Made by a program: the position numbers and the translations under genes. Shown here piece by piece: positions 37,969 to 45,874 of a stretch of DNA of 48,471 nt. The notes under the pieces are model-generated. The model had not been told where the DNA came from. It saw only the letters and a program-made list of their open reading frames with translations, and made no database searches. Each line of letters opens with the position of its first letter. Position 1 is the first letter of the stretch. Source of the stretch: Anaerolineales bacterium (GTDB lineage: Bacteria > Chloroflexota > Anaerolineae > Anaerolineales > Villigracilaceae); assembly GCA_020847435.1 (NCBI GenBank), contig JADLBX010000022.1, positions 1 to 48,471 on the forward strand, given 5' to 3'.

Positions 37969-38721
37969 TTACCCTACCCGCTCTGCATCTTTGCCGTAAA
38001 TTTCGCGGAACTTTTCGTCGTCAATTTTATTGGGCGGTCCGTCGAACATCAACACCCCGCCGTTGAGAGCGATCGCCCGGTCAGCATAACGGTGTACCAG
38101 GTCGAGAAAGTGGAGACTGCAAAGGACGGTGACGCCGTCTTCTTTATTGATTTTCTCGAGATATTGCATAATGGAATGGGCTAACACAGGGTCGAGGCTG
38201 GCGACCGGTTCATCCGCCAATATCATGGCGGGTTCCTGCATCATGGCTCGGGCAATCCCCACCCGCTGTTGTTGCCCCCCGCTCAGTTCGTCGGCGCGCT
38301 TATAAGCCTGTTCCTTGATACCGACTCTATCAAGTTGGGAGAGCGCCTTCTCGATATCGCCCTTCGGAAAGCGATTCAAAGCGCTCATCAGCGGGTTAAC
38401 ATACCCAAGCCTTCCCGCCAGAACATTAGTGATAACCTTTGAACGGGTGACTAAATTAAAATGCTGAAAGACCATGCCTATCTTACGGCGGACGAGACGC
38501 ATTTCATCCTGACTGGCGGCGGTGACATCTTGTCCATCCCAAACAATTTGGCCGTTCGTGGGTTCGATCAAGCGGTTGATACAACGCAACAGGGTGGATT
38601 TTCCGGAGCCGCTGAGTCCGATCACAGCCAGGAATTCACCTTGCTCAACGCTAAAACTGACGTTCTTAAGGGCTTGCACGCCGCCGTCATACACTTTGGA
38701 AAGGTTTTTAATTTCTAGCAT
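37969..38721 (-). CDS. phnC: Phosphonate-type ABC transporter ATP-binding protein PhnC
   Basis: 250 residues from MLEIKNLSKV at 38721. Motifs are complete: Walker A GLSGSGKST, Q-loop FQHFNLV, signature LSGGQQQR, Walker B ILADEPVASLDP, and H-loop His in LCSLHFLD. NVLAGRLG is typical of PhnC. Energises PhnE. It is separated from phnD by a 36-base perfect palindrome that may reduce its expression relative to the binding protein. Confidence 0.94.
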   Translation of the reverse strand: MLEIKNLSKVYDGGVQALKNVSFSVEQGEFLAVIGLSGSGKSTLLRCINRLIEPTNGQIVWDGQDVTAASQDEMRLVRRKIGMVFQHFNLVTRSKVITNVLAGRLGYVNPLMSALNRFPKGDIEKALSQLDRVGIKEQAYKRADELSGGQQQRVGIARAMMQEPAMILADEPVASLDPVLAHSIMQYLEKINKEDGVTVLCSLHFLDLVHRYADRAIALNGGVLMFDGPPNKIDDEKFREIYGKDAERVG

Positions 38722-38795
38722 GTGAAATATCGCCTTTCTGGATTCCGATTCAAAAGATGACAAACGCAATAAATTAAATGAATAATACCTTATTA

Positions 38796-38831
38796 AATAT
38801 CTTGCCCCAGGAGTGCCTGGGGCAAGATATT
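38796..38831 (-). terminator. Perfect palindrome in the phnD-phnC spacer
   Basis: AATATCTTGCCCCAGG and CCTGGGGCAAGATATT pair over 16 bp around AGTG. On the minus strand it follows phnD and precedes phnC, with only a weak U content after it. It is a likely partial terminator or mRNA-stabilising hairpin giving more binding protein than ATPase. Confidence 0.7.
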
Positions 38832-38846
38832 ACAAAACGACTGACA

Positions 38847-39947
38847 TTACTTACCGAGGTTCTCGAGGGTGATGCCCTGTTGAGCGACCAAAATGCGGAC
38901 GCCGTCAAAGTTCTCGTCGGCAATGGGACCTACCGCTGTCCAGCTATAGAAGTTCTCATTGCAGAGAGACTGAGCGCAGGATTCGTTATCCAGCGACACG
39001 AATTGGGTTACCGCATCAATGATGGCTTGTTTCAAGTCATCCGGGAAATCGGGTGAAAACGACATGGTGTCGTTCGGAATTTCCTTGGAAAGCGCCAGAA
39101 TGCGTACTTTCTGGATGATGTCGGGAGCGTCTTTCACGACAGCGGCACGCGCATCCAAAACGCGTGTGTCTCCGCACCACAATTCTCCATCAGCGTTCGC
39201 CGCGCAAGATTCAACCGCATCGGCCGCGACATCGGGGTCGTCGCCCATAGCCCATTTGCCTTCCTTGAACAGCGGGGGGCTGTAGTAGGCGGTTGCCACA
39301 TCGGCTTGACCGTTGTACACCGCGAGGATGGATTGGGGATGGCCGCCGGCTTCGATAGTTTCGCCGGTTGTGAGGCCCAAATCCGCAAAGATTGAGGCGG
39401 GATACAGATAGCCCGAAGTGGAGCCGGCATCCGGATATGCCCATTTAGTGCCTGCCAAATCTTCGAGTTTCTGATATTGGCTGTCGCGGGCAACGTAGAA
39501 ACCGGTCCAGTAGACGTTCCAGCCGCGGCGTTCGGCTGCCAAGCCAGGTTCGACACCACACAACTGGTTAGCAATCACGTAACCAAGGGCTGGGATGAAG
39601 CCAATGGTATCTTCCGGGGAAGCGCACATCTCTTCAATTGTAGCGGCGTAGGAGGTCGGCACGCTGACTTCGAAGGTATACCCAGTGGCTTCGTTCAAGG
39701 CTTGAGCAATCAAATCGCCGCTGGAGATCATGAAGTCCACATCCACCGAAGGCACGAACAAAACCTTGATCGGATGTTCCGGCGAACCGATCGCCGGTTC
39801 GGGCGTCTCGGTAGGCGGAGGCGGAACGGTCGGCGGGACGGCAGTCGGAGCGGGCGGTTCGGTTGCGACCGGGGTGGCGGGCGCGCAGGCGGTGATTGCG
39901 ATCGCCAACGCCGTCAGCACGGTGAGAAACAGATACAGCTTTTTCAT
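38847..39947 (-). CDS. phnD: PhnD-type substrate-binding lipoprotein
   Basis: 366 residues. Lipoprotein signal with ITAC lipobox, then a Pro/Thr-rich linker (ATEPPAPTAVPPTVPPPP). The binding domain shows IKVLFVPSVDVDFMISSGDLIAQALNEATGYTFEVSVPTSYAATIEEM and the later GTKWAYPDAGSTSGYLYP and GGHPQSILAVYNGQADVATAY, the hallmark ligand loop of PhnD/PtxB proteins. Extra cysteines (CGVEP, SCAAN, LWCGD, SCAQSLC) may make disulfides. Ligand could be phosphonate, phosphite or phosphate. There are no C-P lyase or phosphite dehydrogenase genes in the window. First gene of phnDCE. Confidence 0.94.
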   Translation of the reverse strand: MKKLYLFLTVLTALAIAITACAPATPVATEPPAPTAVPPTVPPPPTETPEPAIGSPEHPIKVLFVPSVDVDFMISSGDLIAQALNEATGYTFEVSVPTSYAATIEEMCASPEDTIGFIPALGYVIANQLCGVEPGLAAERRGWNVYWTGFYVARDSQYQKLEDLAGTKWAYPDAGSTSGYLYPASIFADLGLTTGETIEAGGHPQSILAVYNGQADVATAYYSPPLFKEGKWAMGDDPDVAADAVESCAANADGELWCGDTRVLDARAAVVKDAPDIIQKVRILALSKEIPNDTMSFSPDFPDDLKQAIIDAVTQFVSLDNESCAQSLCNENFYSWTAVGPIADENFDGVRILVAQQGITLENLGK

Positions 39948-40104
39948 ACGTCTTCTCCTCTAGAATATTTGGATTTGGGAACAGGTTTCCCAACGGGCTG
40001 ATAATACAGCCGATTAGGAATTTATACAAGTGGCATTTGGTTAAAAATTTTTGTGCATGTTGACGATTGCAGAAATTAAAGAGGGCGAGAAAATCGAAAT
40101 GAAA

Positions 40105-40136
40105 AAACCTGCCTCCGAGGGCGAGGCAGGTTTACC
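40105..40136 (-). terminator. Terminator after the SIMPL lipoprotein gene
   Basis: AAACCTGCCTCG and CGAGGCAGGTTT-type arms pair. On the minus strand TTTTTTC follows. It separates the SIMPL gene from phnD. Confidence 0.85.
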
Positions 40137-40180
40137 CTGAGTTTGAGCGCAGGGTCTCAATCTGATGTGAAGCGCGCGTA

Positions 40181-40900
40181 CTATTTGATTTCGTACGTCA
40201 CACTGACGGTCACGGTGAAGGTCAACTGACCGGGGTTGATCGGCACTGCCGCGGCTTCCGCACCGCCACCACCGCCACCGCGTCCCTCAAAGACAGGGTA
40301 GGGCTGGCTGTCGGAAAAACTGATGGTTTGGATCTCGCCCAGCGTCACGCCGGCGGCCGCGGCAAGTTCATCGGCCTTTGCCTTCGCATCGGTGAGCGCG
40401 TCGGCGCGGGCTTGTTTGAGCGCGGCGTCTTTATCTGCCACGTCGAACTGAATGCTGTTGACAGTGTTTGCCCCGGCGCCGATCACCGTGTCGAGCAGTT
40501 CGCCGAGTTTGCTCAGGTCGCGCACGGTCACGTAGACCGTGTTATCCACCGAGTAATACTTTTCGCCGGTGGCAACGCCCGTCGCGGGATCGTATTTATC
40601 GAACGGATAGATGCTGAAGCTGGTGGTGCGGATGTCCTGCGCGTCCACGCCGAAGTTGGTGAGCGCTTGGATCATCGTTTGGGTCTGGGCGTTGTTTTGC
40701 TTGACCGCTTCCGAAGCCGAGGGCAATTCGGTATGCACGCCCAGATAGATGTAGGCAATATCCGGCACAAGATACGCCGTGCCGGAACCCGCCACGTTCA
40801 AGTTGCGTGTGGGCGCGCCGCCCGCGGCGGCTGGCGCGCAGGCGCTGACCACAAGGGCAAACAACGCGAGCGCCGTAAATAAGATGGTTTTGGTTTTCAT
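40181..40900 (-). CDS. SIMPL (DUF541) domain lipoprotein
   Basis: 239 residues. Lipoprotein signal with lipobox VSAC. The SIMPL domain follows: LNVAGSGTAYLVPDIAYIYLGV, SEAVKQNNAQTQTMIQAL, VDAQDIRTTSFSIYP, and YSVDNTVYVTVRDLSKLGELLDTVIGAGANTVNSIQF. A glycine run (GRGGGGGGAEAAA) forms a flexible loop before the last strand. The family is widespread in envelopes and its function is poorly known; an oxidative-stress role has been suggested for some members. It is a single-gene unit with its own terminator. Confidence 0.88.
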   Translation of the reverse strand: MKTKTILFTALALFALVVSACAPAAAGGAPTRNLNVAGSGTAYLVPDIAYIYLGVHTELPSASEAVKQNNAQTQTMIQALTNFGVDAQDIRTTSFSIYPFDKYDPATGVATGEKYYSVDNTVYVTVRDLSKLGELLDTVIGAGANTVNSIQFDVADKDAALKQARADALTDAKAKADELAAAAGVTLGEIQTISFSDSQPYPVFEGRGGGGGGAEAAAVPINPGQLTFTVTVSVTYEIK

Positions 40901-40969
40901 TTTCTAAACTCCTTTGGATATGACTGCCAATGGAAAGACGCCGCGCGCGATGGAAAGTTCCCACCCGGC

Positions 40970-40998
40970 TTGAAAATTATCCGCTTTGCTTGTACAAT
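40970..40998 (+). promoter_or_regulatory. Promoter of the nurA operon
   Basis: TTGAAA (40970-40975), 17-base spacer, TACAAT (40993-40998). The start codon at 41016 is only 18 bases after the -10 box, so the 5' leader would be about 10 bases and lack room for a normal ribosome site. Confidence 0.75.
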
Positions 40999-41015
40999 CC
41001 TTGTACATTTGTTCT

Positions 41016-42206
41016 ATGCCGATCAACTATCAGGAAGTCTACACACAAATCCAGTCCATTGGCGCGGGCGCGCAGGAAAGGCGGAAGAAGAAAGAAGCCG
41101 CCCAAGCCCAGGCGCGCGAATTGCTCGCGTATTTCGACGACAAGCTGGAGGCGCTCCGCGCCAAAGTGGATTTAGCCAAGCAAGCGGATGCGAACCTCCG
41201 CTGCGCCTACCCGCTGGATGAAAACCTCGCTTCTTCCTTCGACGTTCAGCCTGTTTCAGTCTCCCCAACCTTAATCGCCGCCGACGGGTCCCAGATCAAC
41301 CCCGACCGTCACGCGGCGGTGCAGTTCGGGCTGGTCAACGTCGGCGCGATCGTCATGCAGTTGAACTCCGGCGAAACGCCGCAGGTCGAAACGGAAAGCG
41401 AACTGCTCTTCGGCGACGAACTCCTGCCCAACGATGTCCCGTTGTCCGACGGGCTGGTGGCGCTCAAACGCGACCTCGCCGAGCGGAAAAAACTGGACGA
41501 GTTGTCGCAGCGCTTCGAGGGCGGAATCGTCACCCTCACCGACGGACCGCTCGAGTTGTGGGGCGCCAAAGGCGACGACCCCAAATCCTACGCCGATTTC
41601 ATTCAACGCTATTTGACCGTTCTCTCCCGCTTGCAATCGCGGGGCGTCGTCACGGCTGGCTACGTGGACAAACCCTCCGCCAATCTCGTGATGCGCCTGT
41701 TCGAGATCATGCTGGCAGACAATGAACAGATGCAAAAACTGCGCGAGTTCCATCCCTTGCGCGCGGTGAGCGACCGCTGGCTCTACGGCGCACGCGAGAA
41801 CCCGTTGCTAAAGCCCGGTCATCGTTCGGCGGTATTCGGGTTGCAATCAGGCTCGGAGAAGAAATACACGGGCGTCGTTTCGCTCCATTTCTTTTATCTG
41901 AACGTAGGCACGGAGGGACACCCCTGGCCCGTGCGCGTCGAAGTCCCCAAATGGGTGGTGGATGATAAGGAAAAGTTGAATCTGTTGCACGCGGTCCTCG
42001 TCGAGCAGTGCAAAATGATGGGGAATAAACCTTATCCTTATTCGCTTAATCGCGCTCATGAGATAGCCGTGGTGAAGCAAGAAGAAAAAAAACAGATTGA
42101 GCAGTTACTTTCATTGGAACTCGGAAAACATGGTGAAGAGACAGATGATACTTCGTACAAACAGGCAGGAAAAGATTCTCTTGCAAGTGGAAGGAAGAGG
42201 TACTGA
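41016..42206 (+). CDS. nurA: NurA-domain 5'-3' nuclease
   Basis: 396 residues from MPINYQEVYTQ at 41016. An N-terminal coiled-coil-like helix (ERRKKKEAAQAQARELLAYFDDKLEAL) leads into the NurA fold: LIAADGSQINPDRHAA (catalytic Asp), LTDGPLELWGAK (second metal Asp), VTAGYVDKPSANLVMRL, and a C-terminal IEVPKW-like VRVEVPKWVV and PYPYSLNRAHEIAVVKQEE. NurA nucleases work with HerA in DNA-end resection and in some phage-defence modules. herA is found three genes downstream, but two membrane-protein genes now separate them. The last 35 residues are hydrophilic and less typical. Confidence 0.88.
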   Translation: MPINYQEVYTQIQSIGAGAQERRKKKEAAQAQARELLAYFDDKLEALRAKVDLAKQADANLRCAYPLDENLASSFDVQPVSVSPTLIAADGSQINPDRHAAVQFGLVNVGAIVMQLNSGETPQVETESELLFGDELLPNDVPLSDGLVALKRDLAERKKLDELSQRFEGGIVTLTDGPLELWGAKGDDPKSYADFIQRYLTVLSRLQSRGVVTAGYVDKPSANLVMRLFEIMLADNEQMQKLREFHPLRAVSDRWLYGARENPLLKPGHRSAVFGLQSGSEKKYTGVVSLHFFYLNVGTEGHPWPVRVEVPKWVVDDKEKLNLLHAVLVEQCKMMGNKPYPYSLNRAHEIAVVKQEEKKQIEQLLSLELGKHGEETDDTSYKQAGKDSLASGRKRY

Positions 42207-42208
42207 AA

Positions 42209-42796
42209 ATGACAACAATTGAAATTGGTCGTCTATTACGCGCTGGCACGACGGGCTTTGTCGCTGGTTGCCGCATATCGCAAATTGCCGTTCCTTCTTT
42301 TGGTTCCCTTGTGATTGCCAAGCCTGAAGGGAATGATGTCTATAAAATATTTGGGCTTATCTATGATATTCATATTGACGATGATGGACTCGTTCGGCAG
42401 CTTGTAACTTCAGAAAATATTTCAGACTCGGTTATGAGCGATAACCGCGTAAACCGCATCGTCCCCGTCGAAATGTCCGTGCTGGCGGTGGGATACGAAC
42501 AGGACGGGAAAATATTTCATCTTTTGCCGCCGCGTCCGCCATTGAGTTTGGATGCGATCTACAAGTGCGACGACAAAGACATTGCGCGCTTCACCGAAAA
42601 GTTTGGCTACTTCAGGCACATCATCAACAACAAGGATATTCCCGTCGGCGAGGTGGTCGCGGCGCATTTACAACAGGCGCAGTCCGCGCACAAGGATAAA
42701 GGCTGGCAGGAGCGCGCCACGCATGAGGTGATTACGCTGATGAGAGATGATTACCCGACGTTGATGTCCGTGCTGGGCGCGTTGAGTGACACCTAG
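42209..42796 (+). CDS. HAS-barrel-like protein linked to NurA/HerA
   Basis: 195 residues, starting two bases after nurA. The N-terminal half (IGRLLRAGTTGFVAGCRIS, then PSFGSLVIAKPEGNDVYKIFGLIYDIHIDDDG) has the short-strand pattern of the HAS barrel, the small beta domain that also forms the N-terminus of HerA/FtsK-like ATPases. The second half is helical and ends in LMSVLGALSDT. Its position between nurA and herA suggests an adaptor that links the nuclease and the hexameric ATPase. I do not know a named family. Confidence 0.65.
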   Translation: MTTIEIGRLLRAGTTGFVAGCRISQIAVPSFGSLVIAKPEGNDVYKIFGLIYDIHIDDDGLVRQLVTSENISDSVMSDNRVNRIVPVEMSVLAVGYEQDGKIFHLLPPRPPLSLDAIYKCDDKDIARFTEKFGYFRHIINNKDIPVGEVVAAHLQQAQSAHKDKGWQERATHEVITLMRDDYPTLMSVLGALSDT

Positions 42797-42841
42797 ATAG
42801 ATTGCGTTCAGCTTAATTCCATTCAACAAGAGTATATATCT

Positions 42842-44293
42842 ATGAACTCCAGAATCGAGAATACCAAAGCGCTGAAACCATGGTTGACATTTATTTTCGC
42901 AATCCCGCCAGGTATTGCCGTCGCCTTGCATGCCTATCTAGGGTCATTCACCCGGTTATTGGCAGATGATTATTGCACCGTCTATTTCGCAAACAGGTTA
43001 GGCATCTTGAGAACGGCTTGGTATTGGTATCTTAACTTTGCAGGGGTATTTGCAAGGAGTGTAATTAATAAGATTCTACTAATGGTAGGCGTCGACAATA
43101 TATCAGTGGTCGTACCCGGCGTCTTAATTCTCTGGATTGCTGCCACAGCATGGGCTTTGTTCCTGTTGTTATCAAAAGAGTTCCCATCAAAACCTAGAGG
43201 ATGGATCTCCCTGGCTTGGAGTATTACATTTATTTACACTGTTCTCCTCTTATCCCCTCAACCTACCCAATCACTTTATTGGTGGGGTGGCTTCAGTGCG
43301 TATACAGCCCCTCTTATACTGGGTACTTTTTACCTTGCGATGTTCCTTATCTTTCGCGGGAGGGAATGGAAAAAAGTTATCCTTCTATTGTGGAGTATCG
43401 TTTCCTTTCTTATGGCATTTGGGCTAGGGGGTATCAGCGAGTCTTTCTCGCCTACCTTTCTAATGGTCATTTTTTTTACATTTGGTTGGACCCTCCGTGT
43501 AAAAAAAACCGATAAAGATAGACCAGAGATATGGTTCCTCGGAGCAGGACTATTGGGTTCAATTCTTGCCTTGATAATAATGATCTCTGCACCCGGCAAC
43601 GCGATTCGTATGTCCTATTTCAATCCCCCCACCTTTCTTGGCATACTGCAAATTTCAATCGATGGATATCTTGATTACCTGAGGGCGCTTCTCATGACGC
43701 CGCAAAAATTTTCAGGCATTCTTGGAATGTTCTTTGGATCAATGCTGGTTGGAATAATCACTGCAAACAAAAATCAGCCGAAGAATTGGGCGCCGTCCAT
43801 ATTATTGGCTCTAGGTATCTTCTTCGCCTTTTTATCCTTTCCACCAGCAGCGTACGGAACTTCCGAGCCTCCACCAAATCGGGTACTGGTAATTTCCTCC
43901 TTTATGCTGACAGTTGGATTAATGATATCTGGTTATACAGGCGGAATGTGGTTTTCTACCAATGCATTATCAAATTTCACAAATGCGAAAACAGCACTCT
44001 TGATCACTGCTACAATCGCACCTTTATGCTTCTCATCATGGATAACATCGCAAGACTTATTTGAAAGCCGGGGGGTATTCATAGAATTTGCCGAAAAGTG
44101 GGATCGGACAGATCTCCAGATACGCCAGGCGAAGGAAAAAGGGGGTGAATCTGTCACCATTCCTGCATTGGATAACTGGGCTGGACTCGAACGCCCAAAT
44201 GAGAATAAAAAATATTGGCCAAATAAATGTTATTCCGCTTATTATGGAATACAGATATACGGTCCCCCATACGATTGGACAGATTCTCCATAA
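42842..44293 (+). CDS. DUF6056-like polytopic membrane protein, copy A
   Basis: 483 residues with about ten to twelve hydrophobic helices. Recognisable family-like points are HAYLGSFTRLLADDYCTVYF (with the DDYC of GT-C-like membrane proteins), LYWWGGFSAYTAPLILG and GGISESFSPTFL. The C-terminal soluble tail contains WAGLERPNENKKYWPNKCYSAYYGI. It may be a membrane glycosyltransferase or related envelope protein. Base composition is much more AT-rich than the flanking nurA and herA genes, pointing to transfer. It aligns along its whole length with copy B at 44426. Confidence 0.75.
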   Translation: MNSRIENTKALKPWLTFIFAIPPGIAVALHAYLGSFTRLLADDYCTVYFANRLGILRTAWYWYLNFAGVFARSVINKILLMVGVDNISVVVPGVLILWIAATAWALFLLLSKEFPSKPRGWISLAWSITFIYTVLLLSPQPTQSLYWWGGFSAYTAPLILGTFYLAMFLIFRGREWKKVILLLWSIVSFLMAFGLGGISESFSPTFLMVIFFTFGWTLRVKKTDKDRPEIWFLGAGLLGSILALIIMISAPGNAIRMSYFNPPTFLGILQISIDGYLDYLRALLMTPQKFSGILGMFFGSMLVGIITANKNQPKNWAPSILLALGIFFAFLSFPPAAYGTSEPPPNRVLVISSFMLTVGLMISGYTGGMWFSTNALSNFTNAKTALLITATIAPLCFSSWITSQDLFESRGVFIEFAEKWDRTDLQIRQAKEKGGESVTIPALDNWAGLERPNENKKYWPNKCYSAYYGIQIYGPPYDWTDSP

Positions 44294-44318
44294 GGTTCGG
44301 ATAATATAAAGAGGTAAC

Positions 44319-44426
44319 ATGGAACAACGAACAAAAATCGGCTACTTGGTTGGCGGTGGTCTCAAAGAAAACTTCCGCGTAAGGCTCACGGTCTCGCCGC
44401 AGAAGATTCATTTGAAGAATCAATAA
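44319..44426 (+). pseudogene. Duplicated 5' end of herA (35 codons)
   Basis: From the ATG at 44319 the first 59 bases are identical to the start of herA at 45875. The similarity continues with a few changes to 44410 (45966 in herA), after which the frame reads HLKNQ and stops at 44424-44426. It has a good ribosome site (AGAGGTAAC), probably the original one of herA. The stop overlaps the next gene's start as TAATG. It would make a short peptide beginning MEQRTKIGYLVGGG. A scar of insertion or partial duplication. Confidence 0.93.
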
Positions 44427-45841
44427 TGAAACCACAAAAACTCTGGGCGTTCCTCACACTTACAATCCCAACCAGCATCCTGCTGGTAATCCATGCTTAT
44501 TTAGGCTCGTTTACCCGATTGATCGCCGACGATTACTGCACGATGTATAACGCAAGAACCTTCGGGGTCTTTGGGACCGCCCTGCTTTGGTATCGCACAT
44601 GGACGGGAGTATACGCTCGGGCTCTCATCAACGAGATTTTGCTGTGGATCGGTCCCTATCACATGTGGATCATCGTCCCCGGCGCCCTGCTCATCTGGCT
44701 GGTTATAACAACGCTCGCGATACAGCTACTAATGGAAACAGAGATACAGCCCAACAACAGAGTTTGGGTTTCGCTCTCCTTGAGCATGATCTTTTTGTTC
44801 TCGATCCTGCTTCTCAGCCCTGGGTTGACACAGTCCTTATATTGGTGGGGCGGACTCAGCGCATACACCGTTCCGCTCATTCTGGGAACGATCTACTTGA
44901 TCCTCTTCCTTCTGATCACACGGCGGGAATGGGATAGGCGAGGTATTGTTATTTGGAGTTTGATATCCTTCCTGTTGGCGTTCGGTCTCGGGGGAATCAG
45001 CGAATCCTTTACGCCGATCATGCTGGTCATCATCCTTGCCGCCATCGGTTGGAGATGGTTTACAAAACAATTAACCCCGCAACGGATCGCCTTCTGGTTC
45101 CTCAGTTCCGCGTTGATCGGAGCCTCGTTCGCATTGATATTCATGATCAGCGCGCCGGGGAACGCGCTCCGGCAAGCCAATTTTCCGCCTCCTCCAGGCA
45201 TTGTCGAAATTTTCCAGATCGCCACGAACGGATATGTTGAATTCATCGGTTCTTTGCTCACGCAACCTCCGATATCCGCAGGGGTTCTTGGCGTCTGGCT
45301 CGGAGCGATGGCGATCGGCATCCATGCAGAAAACGATCGCCCGCCTCGCGTGTGGACCATCCCAGCGGCGCTTCTCTTCGGGATGGCGCTTGCCTATCTG
45401 TGTTTTCCACCGACAGCGTATGGCATGTCCAATGTTCCTCCGCGGCGCGTTCTCATCATCTCTGCGTTTTTCCTTTCTGTAGGGCTGATAACCAGCGGAT
45501 ACCTCGCTGGGAAATGGAGTTCACATCGGATGGCTGGTAAGTCCACTGTGACCGCCGGGGTATTGCTGGCTGTCACGCTGTTGTTGGGTTATTCATCGTG
45601 GATCACATCACGCACCTTATATGAAAACAAGCGGACATTTGTTGAATTTGCCAACCTGTGGGATCAAGTGGACGCGCAGATTTTGCAGGCAAAAGCAAAT
45701 GGAGACGAGTCGATTACCATCCCTGCCATGAGCAGTTGGACAGGACTCGACCGCCCGAATGAAAACCCGAAGTTTTGGGCGACAGATTGTTACTCAGACT
45801 ATTACGGTATCCAAGTGTTTGGTCCGCCTTATGGGCCGTAA
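44426..45841 (+). CDS. DUF6056-like polytopic membrane protein, copy B
   Basis: 471 residues, same architecture as copy A: HAYLGSFTRLIADDYCTMYN near the start, YWWGGLSAYTVPLILG and FGLGGISESFTPIML in the middle, then SAPGNALRQANFPPPPG, and WTGLDRPNENPKFWATDCYSDYYGIQVFGPPYGP at the end. Ten or more membrane helices. GC content is closer to the genome than in copy A, so the two paralogs probably entered or evolved separately rather than by a recent tandem copy. Its start overlaps the truncated herA frame (TAATG). Function as for copy A; possible cell-envelope sugar transfer. Confidence 0.75.
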   Translation: MKPQKLWAFLTLTIPTSILLVIHAYLGSFTRLIADDYCTMYNARTFGVFGTALLWYRTWTGVYARALINEILLWIGPYHMWIIVPGALLIWLVITTLAIQLLMETEIQPNNRVWVSLSLSMIFLFSILLLSPGLTQSLYWWGGLSAYTVPLILGTIYLILFLLITRREWDRRGIVIWSLISFLLAFGLGGISESFTPIMLVIILAAIGWRWFTKQLTPQRIAFWFLSSALIGASFALIFMISAPGNALRQANFPPPPGIVEIFQIATNGYVEFIGSLLTQPPISAGVLGVWLGAMAIGIHAENDRPPRVWTIPAALLFGMALAYLCFPPTAYGMSNVPPRRVLIISAFFLSVGLITSGYLAGKWSSHRMAGKSTVTAGVLLAVTLLLGYSSWITSRTLYENKRTFVEFANLWDQVDAQILQAKANGDESITIPAMSSWTGLDRPNENPKFWATDCYSDYYGIQVFGPPYGP

Positions 45842-45874
45842 CGAATTATGCACGACTAGAAAATGGAGTTCTAC

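Noticed and set aside
42842..45841. DUF6056 copies A and B as a simple recent tandem duplication
   Set aside because: The two genes differ strongly in sequence and GC content, whereas the herA ends beside them are nearly identical; one recent event cannot explain both.
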